From Candidatus Anammoxibacter sp. (lineage in GTDB: Bacteria > Planctomycetota > Brocadiia > Brocadiales > Anammoxibacteraceae): DNA of 50,083 nt. Each line of letters opens with the position of its first letter. Positions within the stretch are counted from its first letter, which is position 1. The stretch covers positions 1 to 50,083 of the forward strand of contig JAIQZQ010000062.1 in NCBI GenBank assembly GCA_021777105.1. Reading direction: 5' to 3'. A program made the translations under genes and the position numbers. The notes under the pieces are model-generated. The model ran no database searches, was not told the DNA's origin, and saw nothing but the letters and a program-made list of their open reading frames with translations. Positions 25,821 through 34,434 of the stretch are shown here, in pieces.

Positions 25821-26138
25821 TCATACTTGCGCATTTATTGCTTCCGGGAGGGTGGCGATCTCTTTTAATTCATCCTCAAGGTTGTTTTTTGCCGTTCTAA
25901 AGTCATGATCCGACTGTAAATTTATCCAGAATCGTTCAGACAAACCAAAGAATTTGGAAATTTTAAGCGCTGTTTTAGGCGAAAAAGCCCTTTTTCCCTT
26001 TAAAATACGATTTAATGTCATTTTGTCTATGCCCGTCTCTTTTGCCAAACGATAAGCGGAAACTCCATAGGATTCCATAAATTCCTCTTTTAAAATAAGA
26101 CCGGGATGTTCAGCTTCTATTTTTCTATTGTTATCCAT
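25821..26138 (-). CDS. HigA-type XRE antitoxin
   Basis: A 105-aa protein with a helix-turn-helix (YRLAKETGIDKMTLNRILKGKR, about residues 24-45) and the HigA extension KTALKISKFFGLSERFWINLQ. The start is the ATG at 26138 with GGAG about 8 nt upstream; the frame is open further but without a ribosome site. HigA proteins usually neutralise a HigB mRNA interferase and repress their own promoter, but no HigB-like gene is present on either side. Upstream on the same strand and 60 bp away is the HEPN gene, so it may instead regulate that module. Confidence 0.85.
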   Translation of the reverse strand: MDNNRKIEAEHPGLILKEEFMESYGVSAYRLAKETGIDKMTLNRILKGKRAFSPKTALKISKFFGLSERFWINLQSDHDFRTAKNNLEDELKEIATLPEAINAQV

Positions 26139-26198
26139 TTTTACACTCCAAATACATGCCGAACAATTTATCTTATAACCATCAGGCAATAAAGACTG

Positions 26199-26606
26199 TC
26201 ATGAACTTTTTGACATAATTTCCAAAGTCAGCTTTGCAATATTTTCAATAAATTTTTCTGCATCTTTTAACCAAACTCCAACATCTTCTCTATTGAAACT
26301 TACAAAATCTTTGTAATCACCTTCTTGCCGGTTATTAAACATATCCCCATAAAATTTTCCTAGAGATTTCCCTATTAATCCTTTATTTATAATTTCACGA
26401 TTAAAAAGAGATCGTACTCCCGTATGTTTTGAAGATGATAGGCCGTTTGCAATCAACAAAGCGTTTACTGAATAAAACATTGCATAATAAATCCGGTTTA
26501 CCGTTGATTCTAATGTTGCGTTCGTAAAACAATTTTGGGCGTCATTTAGAGTGTTGGAAGCCTTTTCCAATCGATATTTAATCAAAGCAACCATGTCGTC
26601 ATTCAT
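26199..26606 (-). CDS. HEPN-domain protein of an MNT-HEPN module
   Basis: A 135-aa helical protein. Family marks are RIYYAMFYSVNALLIANGL (about residues 39-57), SKHTGVRSLFNREI (about 59-72) and a late RQEGDYKDFV (about 93-102). HEPN proteins of this type are toxin RNases or their inactive relatives, encoded with a minimal nucleotidyltransferase. Its start overlaps the end of the nucleotidyltransferase gene by 4 bp. The canonical RX4-6H catalytic motif is not clear here, so RNase activity is uncertain. Confidence 0.8.
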   Translation of the reverse strand: MNDDMVALIKYRLEKASNTLNDAQNCFTNATLESTVNRIYYAMFYSVNALLIANGLSSSKHTGVRSLFNREIINKGLIGKSLGKFYGDMFNNRQEGDYKDFVSFNREDVGVWLKDAEKFIENIAKLTLEIMSKSS

Positions 26607-26947
26607 AATACTACACCTTCTTTTTCAACATTTAAATGCAATGGCATAACATTCGCCAACGATGAATTCCAAAAATCTCTATTTTCAACTGTAGTTTGAC
26701 ATATCACATCGTACTTTAATTCAAATTCATAAACAATGGCTGTAATTGATTCTTTTACTTTAGTTGTTATTTTCGATTCCAGCAATATTAGAATATCTAT
26801 ATCTGAAAACTCGTTAGAGTCTCCTCTTGCTTTAGAGCCGTAAAGTATGATTTGCGCATTTGGAAATGTTGCCAATAGATTTTGTTTTATTTCCATTAAA
26901 CTGTTAATTTCGTTTCGTTTTAATTTAAGTTGCGATATTGTCTTCAT
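26603..26947 (-). CDS. Minimal nucleotidyltransferase (MNT) antitoxin-like protein
   Basis: A 114-aa protein with the polymerase-beta-like motif YGSKARGD..EFSDIDILIL (about residues 36-55): GS, then DxD. In type VII MNT-HEPN pairs this enzyme adds nucleotides to the HEPN protein and silences it. It is the first gene of the operon MNT-HEPN-HigA, with a 4-bp overlap to the HEPN gene. Promoter not evident. Confidence 0.85.
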   Translation of the reverse strand: MKTISQLKLKRNEINSLMEIKQNLLATFPNAQIILYGSKARGDSNEFSDIDILILLESKITTKVKESITAIVYEFELKYDVICQTTVENRDFWNSSLANVMPLHLNVEKEGVVL

Positions 26948-27312
26948 TTTCTATTTCTAAATGTTTTAGCGTAAAAAATAATGCTTGAGATACTGCAATA
27001 GCTGAAACTTTTATAATTTAGCTTTTGTGTTGATAAACGGTATAAATATAAAAATTATAGCAAATAAATTTTACATAATAAAAAGGTTTAATTTGTGTAT
27101 TATTATAGCCAATGGAAATAACGTTATAAATGATTTTCTTTCCAAACCCTAAGAATAGCTGCAAAATACTGATTTCGGCCTTCAACTGCCTATGAAACCC
27201 AGTTTCAATATCAAAAAATCCTCGAAAAGTTCTGATTTTTATCAAGCTTTTGTTTTGTTTATTGCTTTCCTGCTAATTACCAAGCGCAAATTGTTAACTG
27301 CGTCTCGCCTTT

Positions 27313-27564
27313 TTACTTTTGCCCTGTTTTTCTTAGTGTCTTTGAGACTTCGTGGCGCTCTTCCAGCTGTAAAATGAAAATATTTTTCAACTTTTTTTGC
27401 AACAAAACAGAACAACTTTCAGAACAATCATAGTAAATTTCATTCCCGTTAATACAGGCAACAGCCTTCAACACATTCTGACTTAATGGTTTACATAAAC
27501 AACATACCTCTTTCTATGGCTCCACTACAAATCGCAACTGTTTTTCACTCATAAAAGCTAACAT
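27313..27564 (-). pseudogene. Small Cys-rich (TRASH/YHS-like) protein interrupted by an amber codon
   Basis: Reading the minus strand from the ATG at 27564 gives MLAFMSEKQLRFVVEP, then TAG (27514-27516), then KEVCCLCKPLSQNVLKAVAC, INGNEIYYDCSESC, and a charged helical tail ending at TAA. The CCLC...YYDCSESC spacing looks like a compact zinc site of the type CxxC...(F/Y)CSxxC. The residue lost to TAG could have been Trp (TGG to TAG). TAG is an ordinary stop elsewhere in this window, so a pseudogene or sequencing error is more likely than recoding. Confidence 0.5.
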
Positions 27565-27869
27565 TTCTTTACAAATATACTTTTATCATCTTGTTTGACA
27601 TGCAAAATAAGGAATGGTACAATCCAAACCATTGGTTTTAGAACGAGAATACCTGTTATATAAGCATTGGCAGGGCCTTATAAATCGAACTAAAAATACA
27701 AAGCATGGATTAACTACAGTTTAAAGTTAACATCCTGCATGGTATGTTATCTACAAGGGATTTTATCTGTTTTACATCAAAATCCTGGAATATTATAAAT
27801 TTGATAAAACTTGCTAAAGATGAACAGAAACTGTTCATCTTTTTGTTAGATCACAAGGAGTACTTAATA

Positions 27870-28784
27870 GTGACCCTGCTAAAGGACATACAAAATGATG
27901 CAATTGATAGTTCAATAGAAATATCTACTCTATTAAGAAAGTGTAAAGTTCTTGCAGTTCGTCTAAAAAGCGAAGAATTTGGAAGATGGGTAGATATGGA
28001 GTTAAGCGGCTACAAAAGTGTAGATGAGTTACCAGACTATCGAGTTATGAAAGTAATTTCGAAAGGGCATTTTTCTGGCCCTTTCAACTCTGGACTTAAA
28101 AACGCTGACATACCGTTGTTTTGTATACCAGATGACCTAAAAGAGCATTTCGAGTATTCCAAATTTCCAGTTCCTGTTATTGCTATACAATCACTAATAG
28201 ATGACTGTGATTCGGGTACTGCTAATGAACCTTGGCCCGCAGAAGTTGTCGCATTATTAGGTGAAAAAATATATGAAGGGATGAATTGTATGCAGGCCTG
28301 GAAAGTTATTCCAGTGTCAAAGCTTGTGTCTATGATTGATGCTGTAAGAAACCGAATCCTAAATTTTGTTTTGAAAATTGAATCACAGAATCCAAATGCT
28401 GGTGAGGCCGAACCAAATTCTATTCCAGTTCCTAAAGATCAAGTACACCAGATTTTTAATACATACATATCTGGAGATGTTCAAAATGTCGCTACTGGCA
28501 GTACTAATGTATCTCAGTCAGGAAAATTCATTGTTAATAAGGGTGACATTGACTCTTTATCCAACTACTTGAAGTCGAATGGCGTTAGTAGTGACGATAT
28601 TTCTGAGTTAGAAAATGCTATAAAGAAAGACTCTGAGCTTGGATCACCTAATGAGATGGGGCCAGAGAAAATGTCGTGGATAGCTAATATGTACAATAAA
28701 GCAGCATCAGGGGCATGGAAAGTTAGTGCCTCTGTTGCAACAAATACATTAACTAAGGGTATAAATGATTACTTGGGATTGTGA
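27870..28784 (+). CDS. AbiTii-domain protein
   Basis: A 304-aa protein whose first about 150 residues match the AbiTii domain: TLLKDIQNDAIDSS, LLRKCKVLAVRL, EEFGRWVDMELSGY and LPDYRVM are in order. The GTG at 27870 is chosen because AAGGAG (27855-27860) lies 9 nt upstream and AbiTii proteins start right at this motif; the frame is open back to an ATG at 27744 but that part looks unconserved. The middle (YISGDVQNVATGS) and helical C-terminus recur in this family. AbiTii is named after lactococcal abortive infection but its mechanism is unknown. It lies close to toxin-antitoxin genes, as defence genes often do. Confidence 0.75.
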   Translation: MTLLKDIQNDAIDSSIEISTLLRKCKVLAVRLKSEEFGRWVDMELSGYKSVDELPDYRVMKVISKGHFSGPFNSGLKNADIPLFCIPDDLKEHFEYSKFPVPVIAIQSLIDDCDSGTANEPWPAEVVALLGEKIYEGMNCMQAWKVIPVSKLVSMIDAVRNRILNFVLKIESQNPNAGEAEPNSIPVPKDQVHQIFNTYISGDVQNVATGSTNVSQSGKFIVNKGDIDSLSNYLKSNGVSSDDISELENAIKKDSELGSPNEMGPEKMSWIANMYNKAASGAWKVSASVATNTLTKGINDYLGL

Positions 28785-29002
28785 ATCTTTCAACTCAGAT
28801 ATGCATCCACAGTGTTTGATTTGTGTTATTTAAAAACATTAGGATCATATCTAAAAAGTAAAGTATTGACAATTTAAGAAACAGTTTTTCTAACAAGTAA
28901 ATCAACCGGACGGCAAAAACGCCACCCGTTATTTTTTCGTTAGTCGCTCACGACGATTCTTATCATATATTTTGATCATGTTTGACTGGGGTTAACTAAA
29001 AT

Positions 29003-29440
29003 ATGGGTTTATTTATTAAGCATGCAATATCAGAAGCGGAAAAGGGATTGGCTGAGGGTGGCATCCCTATTGGGGCTGTTTTAGTTTGTGACGGTAAAGT
29101 TATCGGCTCCGGGCATAATCGGCGTATTCAAAATGGTAGTTCAATTTTGCACGGCGAGATGGATGCAATAGAAAATGCGGGAAGGTTGGCTTCGTCGATT
29201 TATAAGAGATGTGTGCTGTATACAACTCTATCACCATGCTCTATGTGCGCGGGAGCAATCCTTCTGTATAAAATACCGCATGTGATAATAGGAGAAAATA
29301 CAACTTTTATGGGTGAAGAAGAGTTGCTAATCAGTCGTGGCGTAAAAATTGAAGTTCTTCATGATGAACATTGCATAAAAATGATGCGGGACTTTATATC
29401 CGCTAATCAGGGCTTGTGGAGCGAGGATATTGGTGAATAG
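29003..29440 (+). CDS. Nucleoside/cytosine deaminase (CDA fold, FCY1-like)
   Basis: A 145-aa zinc deaminase. The zinc and proton-shuttle motif is HGEMDAIEN (about residues 49-57) and the two Cys ligands are in PCSMCAGAI (about 78-86). Length, the LHGE form of the motif, GEN in HVIIGENTTF, and the C-terminal LWSEDIGE resemble fungal cytosine deaminase FCY1 more than TadA. The likely reaction is cytosine to uracil, though guanine or tRNA deamination cannot be ruled out. It stands alone; a dispersed hairpin follows in the convergent intergenic region. Confidence 0.85.
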   Translation: MGLFIKHAISEAEKGLAEGGIPIGAVLVCDGKVIGSGHNRRIQNGSSILHGEMDAIENAGRLASSIYKRCVLYTTLSPCSMCAGAILLYKIPHVIIGENTTFMGEEELLISRGVKIEVLHDEHCIKMMRDFISANQGLWSEDIGE

Positions 29441-29526
29441 GGAAAACCAATTAAACGTTTCGAAGCTGTCACAAGATTGCTTCGGGAACGGTTTGTAACC
29501 GCGAAGCCGGGGCTTCTGGAATTGCC

Positions 29527-29553
29527 GGTTCCAAAGCAGGGGGCTTTGGAACC
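29527..29553. repeat. GGTTCCAAAGC palindrome
   Basis: GGTTCCAAAGC (29527-29537) pairs perfectly with GCTTTGGAACC (29543-29553), loop of 5 nt, between two convergent genes. No U-run follows. It belongs with similar palindromes at 21481 and 49971. Confidence 0.6.
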
Positions 29554-29608
29554 AAGGTTGTATGTGCTGTTGTGTTGAGTCATGGAGCTAGAAATTGCGG
29601 AGCGTATT

Positions 29609-29956
29609 CTATTTTTCAGCGTTTTTTTTCTCTATCTCCTCTTTTTTTGACAGGAGGGAATAGAAACGTTTGGCGTCGGTTAGAGATTTTTCAACTTCGA
29701 CAAGCGGCGTAACTTCGATGTCAGTGAAAAATGGAAACAGGGGGAGATGGGTGATCATCTCTTCGATTTCCGAGTTTGCGTCAACATCAAAGATTGCGGC
29801 GGCGCCTCGTCTGCCCGCAAGTTTTCCGCCCGCAAGCACGCGGCCTCTTTTTTCCATTCGCAGGAAGTATTCCCACTCCTTAATCACATAACCGAAAAAG
29901 TCCTTAACAGGAATGTCCGGTAGTTTTTTAATTTCAACCGTTACTAAATATAACAT
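29609..29956 (-). CDS. Muconolactone isomerase-like (dimeric alpha-beta barrel) protein
   Basis: A 115-aa protein with the muconolactone delta-isomerase pattern: start MLYLVTVEIKK, a central AAIFDVD segment and LPLFPFFTDIEVTPL (about residues 69-83). True isomerases act in beta-ketoadipate catabolism, which is not otherwise present here, so the substrate is open. It lies on the same strand as the SDR-crotonase-flavoprotein genes, 176 bp after the SDR, and may be part of that pathway. A hairpin repeat sits in this gap. Confidence 0.65.
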   Translation of the reverse strand: MLYLVTVEIKKLPDIPVKDFFGYVIKEWEYFLRMEKRGRVLAGGKLAGRRGAAAIFDVDANSEIEEMITHLPLFPFFTDIEVTPLVEVEKSLTDAKRFYSLLSKKEEIEKKNAEK

Positions 29957-30027
29957 CTTGTCACCTGTGTTAAAATGTTAGAAAAATTAGCAATTATTAA
30001 GCGTAAAAATAGCGTATAACCGTGTCG

Positions 30028-30092
30028 TTTCGAACGATAGTGAGAAATCTTCTGACACTGACGTGTTTTAAGATTTCTCACTCCGTTCGAAA
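30028..30092. repeat. Long imperfect hairpin with TTTCGAACG...CGTTCGAAA ends
   Basis: TTTCGAACGATAGTGAGAAA and the following TCTT (30028-30051) pair with AAGATTTCTCACTCCGTTCG plus AAA (30070-30092), about 23 bp with one bulge, around an 18-nt loop. It is an intergenic element between the SDR and the isomerase-like gene and resembles the MITE-like 'CGTTCGAAATGACA' repeats of many anaerobe genomes. Confidence 0.65.
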
Positions 30093-30132
30093 TGACAAAT
30101 TAATTTGGGAAATCGGTTAATTTAGATGTCCA

Positions 30133-30876
30133 TTACATTGAAAGGCCGCCGTCAACATGCAGAACATGGCCGGTGATGTATTTTGCCGAATCTGAAAGCA
30201 GGAAAGCTGTTGCTTTGCCAACTTCGTCAACCGTGCCGAACCTGCGAGCGGGAACAAGTTCCGTCATTTTCTTTTTATATTCATCAGGCAACACGTCCGT
30301 CATATCCGTCTCTATAAATCCGCAGGCGATTGCGTTTACATTAATTTTGACCTTGCCCACCTCTTTTGCCAGGGCCTTTGTCAAACCTATAAGGCCGGCT
30401 TTTGAGGCGGAATAGTTTACCTGACCGGCGGTGCCTGAAACGCCGCTGATTGACGTGATGTTTACAATGCTGCCGTCTTTTTGACGCATCATTGTAGTTA
30501 TTACGTTTTTGCAGAAATTGTACGCGCTTTTAAGATTTGTGTTAAGCACATCGTCCCAGTCGGATTCGCCCATCATAGCCAGCAGTTTGTCGCGCGTGAT
30601 GCCCGCGTTGTTTACAAGGCAATCAATCTTGCCGAACTTTTCTTTAACCTCCGCCACCATATCTTTTACTGCCGCAAAGTCGCCGGCGTCTACCTGATAT
30701 GACACTGCCTCAACCCCGGCTGCCTGAATCTCTTTGCAAACTGCCTCGGCAGCTTCAGAGCTTTTGTTATAGTTAAAAGCAATATTACATCCGTTTTTTG
30801 CAAGCTCAAGGGCAATGCCTTTGCCTATGCCCCTTGTCCCGCCTGTTACAATCGCCACCTTGTCTTTAAACTGCAT
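30133..30876 (-). CDS. 3-oxoacyl-[ACP]/acyl-CoA reductase, FabG-like SDR
   Basis: A 247-aa classical short-chain dehydrogenase. NAD(P) binding is in VTGGTRGIGKGIALELAKNG (about residues 10-29), NNAG lies at about 89, and the catalytic Ser, Tyr and Lys are in NITSISGVSG and VNYSASKAG (about 138-156). The C-terminal YITGHVLHVDGGLSM is typical of FabG. A single fabG outside a fatty-acid synthesis cluster, next to a crotonase and an old yellow enzyme, suggests acyl-CoA oxidation or reduction rather than lipid synthesis. AAAGGAGAT precedes the ATG. It is 48 bp downstream of the crotonase gene. Confidence 0.85.
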   Translation of the reverse strand: MQFKDKVAIVTGGTRGIGKGIALELAKNGCNIAFNYNKSSEAAEAVCKEIQAAGVEAVSYQVDAGDFAAVKDMVAEVKEKFGKIDCLVNNAGITRDKLLAMMGESDWDDVLNTNLKSAYNFCKNVITTMMRQKDGSIVNITSISGVSGTAGQVNYSASKAGLIGLTKALAKEVGKVKINVNAIACGFIETDMTDVLPDEYKKKMTELVPARRFGTVDEVGKATAFLLSDSAKYITGHVLHVDGGLSM

Positions 30877-30924
30877 TCTTTATCTCCTTTAAAAAATTAA
30901 ATATTTTCAAATTTTCAATTTTAT

Positions 30925-31743
30925 TTATTTTTCTTCCGCGCCGGCTTTTGCGGCGAGTTTTTTCTTCATAATTTCTGAAAAGAGCGTGACTTCGAATTCA
31001 ATGCCCTCTTTTATATCATGATCAGCAGCGTAATTTATGCTTTTTTTCATATCCATCATCGCGCGCTGATCGTTTGCGGCCAAATCTTTGGCCAAATCCA
31101 ACGCATGCTCAAACACCTCTCTATGCGGAGCAAGCGATGTGATTAATCCCCACTCCAGCGCTTTCGGCGCCCTTATCATTTTGCCAAGCAGCAACATCTC
31201 CTTTGCCCTTGCCGGCCCAACCAGTCTTGTCAACCGCACAGTGCCGCCAAGCCCAGGGATTATCGCAAGCTCGGGTTTTGCCTCGGGCAGGCTGAAAAAC
31301 GCGAGTTCGGACGACACGCGGAAATCGCAAAGCATTGCAAGCTCAAGTCCCGCGCCGATTGTTACCCCGTTTATAGCGGCTATGATTGGTTTTTGGCAAT
31401 TTTCTATCTCCACATACATTCGGTGCGCGCGCTTAAATCTGTCGTAATTGCTTTCAGAAACCAGGCCCGAGATCCAATCTCCAAAAAGCTCGTTCCTATC
31501 AGCCCCGTCGCTAAACACGCTTCGCAGTTTGCTTGCAATAATTATTGCGCGGATTTTTTCGTTGTTTTCATACTCGTCTATCTTTTCATAAATCGCGTCA
31601 AGCAACCACGACCCTATTGAATTGCGCGGCGTTTTTTGCATACGGATAACGCCCACAAATCTATTTTCAGCGACCTTGATCTCTTCGCAATCAAGGTATC
31701 CGGCCCCTGATTTATCGTCGCCGTTCATTCGGATGTTTTTCAT
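30925..31743 (-). CDS. Enoyl-CoA hydratase/isomerase (crotonase superfamily)
   Basis: A 272-aa crotonase. The oxyanion-hole region is INGVTIGAGLELAMLCD (about residues 124-140) with the first catalytic Glu, and the second Glu position is in SLPEAKPELAIIPGLGGT (about 151-168), so both acids of a hydratase are present. The C-terminal helices end in a Lys- and Ala-rich tail. It hydrates an enoyl-CoA of unknown chain. It is in the minus-strand run between the Fe-S flavoprotein and the SDR. Confidence 0.85.
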   Translation of the reverse strand: MKNIRMNGDDKSGAGYLDCEEIKVAENRFVGVIRMQKTPRNSIGSWLLDAIYEKIDEYENNEKIRAIIIASKLRSVFSDGADRNELFGDWISGLVSESNYDRFKRAHRMYVEIENCQKPIIAAINGVTIGAGLELAMLCDFRVSSELAFFSLPEAKPELAIIPGLGGTVRLTRLVGPARAKEMLLLGKMIRAPKALEWGLITSLAPHREVFEHALDLAKDLAANDQRAMMDMKKSINYAADHDIKEGIEFEVTLFSEIMKKKLAAKAGAEEK

Positions 31744-31847
31744 GTTTTCGATATTTCTGGGACATGAATGGCTGCTAAAGCCTTCGTAGCCCTTGATTGT
31801 TTTATTACCGAGTACCGATTACCAATTACTTGTCCGGCTTGCCGGAC

Positions 31848-33863
31848 TCAAATCTTCATGCCAAGTTCAAACCCTGTGTGTATTGCGGTTAACGCGGTTT
31901 CAACTTTTTTGCAATCGCCGGCGTCATACACTTCGTTGAATTTGCCTTCAAACTGTTTATAGAGCTTATCGTTCATTTTGTAGCCGGCGGCCATGATAAC
32001 CGTATCCGCGGTTATTGACTCCTCCTTGCCGTCAAGCTCATAAAATATTCTATGCTTATTTGAGCCGTTATCATCCGTTATGCGCAAAACTTTTACCTTG
32101 TTTATGCTTTTAATGCCCGCGTCTTCCAGGTCTTTTAGAATGACCCATTTTGTGGATTTGCCAAAACCGCTGCCGAGTTTTCGTTTCATCTCCAGTATAG
32201 TCACGTTTTTAGGGCCGCGTGAAGTGTGTTTAATAAGCTCATCTTTATCAATTACATCGTTCCTTAAAAGATAGCACGCAACTTCCGAGGGCATTGAGCC
32301 GATTTTTGCCATATCAAGCGCTACTTCGCAGCCGATTGTGCCTCCGCCGATAATGACCACGTCATGTCCGGCTTTAGCCTTGCCGTCAAGAACATCGCAG
32401 GCGAGAAACACGTTTTTGCGATCCAGACCGGGAATAGGGGGCATTATAGGCTCGGCCCCGGTCGCTATTATAACCGCGTCGGGCTTTTCGTTTTGAATAG
32501 TTTCAATATCAGCTTCTTTGCCCATCTCAATGTGGACGTTAAGTTTTCTAATCTGCGTCTCAAGATAGGTTATAATGTTTTCTATCTCGCTGCGGCCGTG
32601 TGGAATATACGCGTACCATAGCTGACCGCCAAGACGATCCTTCTTTTCGTAAAGCGAGACTTTATGGCCGCGCAACGCAGCCACCCTTGCGGCTTCCATG
32701 CCCGCCGGGCCGCCGCCTATTATAGCTATCTTTTTCGGCGTTGTAGTTTTCTCAATTTTGCGCTCCTTTTCCATGCCTGCCTGGGCGTTGTATATGCAAC
32801 CCACATGGCCAAAGTTTAAAAGCGAATCAAAACAGCCCTGGTTGCAGGCAATGCATTTGCGTATATCTTCATTTTGACCGTTTTGATATTTGTTCGGCAG
32901 GTCAGGATCAACAATCAACGGCCTGCCCAGAGACATAAGTTCCGCCTGCTCATTTTCAATTATCTCTTCAGCTATTGCAAGGTCGTTAATCCTTATGCTT
33001 GCCATTACAGGGGCGTTTACGCCGGCTTTTATGGATTCGGCCAGAAATGTGTAAGCTGAACGCGGGATAGACATTACAAGAATGGGGGTCGGGCTTTCGT
33101 GCCAGCCCGGAGAGACGTTAAAAGCGTCCACTCCGGCTTCTTCAAGTATTTTTGCGATTTGAACGCTTTCCTTTATTTTCAGGCCGTTTTCAATAAAATC
33201 ATCGCCCGACAATCTAAAAATGACTGGAAAATCATCGCCCACTGCCTTTTTAACGGCCAAAACCAGCTCTTTTGCAAAATTTGTCCTGTTTTCAACGCAG
33301 CCTCCATATTTGTCGGTTCGTTTATTTGCGGCCGGCGATAGAAACTGGTTTATCAGGTATCCCATTCCGCCGTGAAGCTCAACTGCGTCAAAACCGGCTT
33401 TTTGCAGTCTCAATGAGGCGTCAACGTAAGATTGTATAACTCCCTGAATTTCATCAATTGTGAGAGCATGCGGCACATCTTTAATCAGGGCGTGCGGTAT
33501 ATCTGATGCGGAAACAGGCTCCATTTTTGTGAAAAATTTAGCCGCGCTTCGGCCTCCATGCAATATTTGAGCGGCCACTTTTACATCGTATTTATGCATG
33601 CAATCGGCAAATCGTTTCAGGCCCGGAAGGCAATCGTCATTTTCAAGGGAAATAATGCTTTTCCACACCCTTCCGCGCATTTCCGGGAAACAGCCGCCTA
33701 TCACTATAAGACCGGCCCCGCCTTTTGCCCTTGCTTCGTAAAAATCTATGAATTTATCGTTTATGGTTCCGTCGTTTGTAAAGCCCATGTCCATGGCTGA
33801 CATGGCTATCCTGTTCTTTAATTTAACGGGGCCTATAAAATTTTCGTCAAATAATGTGTTCAT
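31848..33863 (-). CDS. Old yellow enzyme family 2,4-dienoyl-CoA reductase-like Fe-S flavoprotein
   Basis: A 671-aa protein of the FadH/NADH:flavin oxidoreductase type. Residues 1 to about 340 form the FMN-binding TIM barrel (HGGRSAAKF, ELHGGMGYLINQFLSP). A 4Fe-4S site follows in CIACNQGCFDSLLNFGHVGC (about 347-366). Then come two nucleotide-binding domains, IIGGGPAGMEAAR (FAD) and VIIGGGTIGCEVA (NAD(P)). The family reduces C=C bonds of dienoyl-CoA, enoates or cyclic acids. It is the first gene of the minus-strand group and is divergent from the lysine aminomutase gene. Confidence 0.9.
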   Translation of the reverse strand: MNTLFDENFIGPVKLKNRIAMSAMDMGFTNDGTINDKFIDFYEARAKGGAGLIVIGGCFPEMRGRVWKSIISLENDDCLPGLKRFADCMHKYDVKVAAQILHGGRSAAKFFTKMEPVSASDIPHALIKDVPHALTIDEIQGVIQSYVDASLRLQKAGFDAVELHGGMGYLINQFLSPAANKRTDKYGGCVENRTNFAKELVLAVKKAVGDDFPVIFRLSGDDFIENGLKIKESVQIAKILEEAGVDAFNVSPGWHESPTPILVMSIPRSAYTFLAESIKAGVNAPVMASIRINDLAIAEEIIENEQAELMSLGRPLIVDPDLPNKYQNGQNEDIRKCIACNQGCFDSLLNFGHVGCIYNAQAGMEKERKIEKTTTPKKIAIIGGGPAGMEAARVAALRGHKVSLYEKKDRLGGQLWYAYIPHGRSEIENIITYLETQIRKLNVHIEMGKEADIETIQNEKPDAVIIATGAEPIMPPIPGLDRKNVFLACDVLDGKAKAGHDVVIIGGGTIGCEVALDMAKIGSMPSEVACYLLRNDVIDKDELIKHTSRGPKNVTILEMKRKLGSGFGKSTKWVILKDLEDAGIKSINKVKVLRITDDNGSNKHRIFYELDGKEESITADTVIMAAGYKMNDKLYKQFEGKFNEVYDAGDCKKVETALTAIHTGFELGMKI

Positions 33864-33951
33864 ATTGGCAATATTGGAAATTTTGTTAAAAAAAAGGGGG
33901 AGATGTGAATTGGCAGGCCAATTACAGCAAAAACCTCATTTTAAGTTGGTA

Positions 33952-34031
33952 AACTTGAGTTAAACAGAAGGATCAGGCTAACAGCCAGGCTCTTTCCGCT
34001 TCTGCTCATTGTTATCCGCAAATGGGATAAC
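33952..34031 (+). repeat. Structured dispersed repeat, copy A (AACTTGAGTTAA...GTTATCC hairpin)
   Basis: The element starts AACTTGAGTTAAACAGAAGG, continues AGGCTAAC, then CTCATTGTTATCC and ends with GGGATAAC. GTTATCC (34011-34017) and GGATAAC (34025-34031) make a perfect 7-bp stem. A homologous copy lies inverted at 48106-48190. The rest of 33864-34568 holds no gene. Confidence 0.6.
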
Positions 34032-34434
34032 TCCTGGCATAAAGGCGAGTTATGACTCGCGCCCATTACCGGGCCGGATGTTTGCATTGATACCTTATCC
34101 GGTTCATTATTATAGGCTATAGATTACCAAATTTCACTATTCTAATCTAGAATCTTTATAGTTTTTTTTTAGCGCTTATTTTGTGGAATTACGGCCTACA
34201 CTACATCTCGCATAAGAAAATAACAAACTCGGCTCACGGCAAGTTAAATTTGCGGATATTAAAGCGGAGCAGTTATCAGTTTTAAGCATACAGCGGCTTA
34301 ACGCCCGGTTTGCAAATATAGAGTATAATAGTGATATGAGACGGTTGCGTAGTGGCCTTTCTTCGGCTGGATCAGTCTTGTAGACTGATCCAAATGCTTT
34401 TTGATTGAGTTAAACGCCGCGCTGTTAACAAACA

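Noticed and set aside
27018..27377. Two short overlapping frames on opposite strands
   Set aside because: AT-rich, no ribosome sites, no recognisable motif; the only coherent signal nearby is the amber-interrupted frame at 27313-27564.
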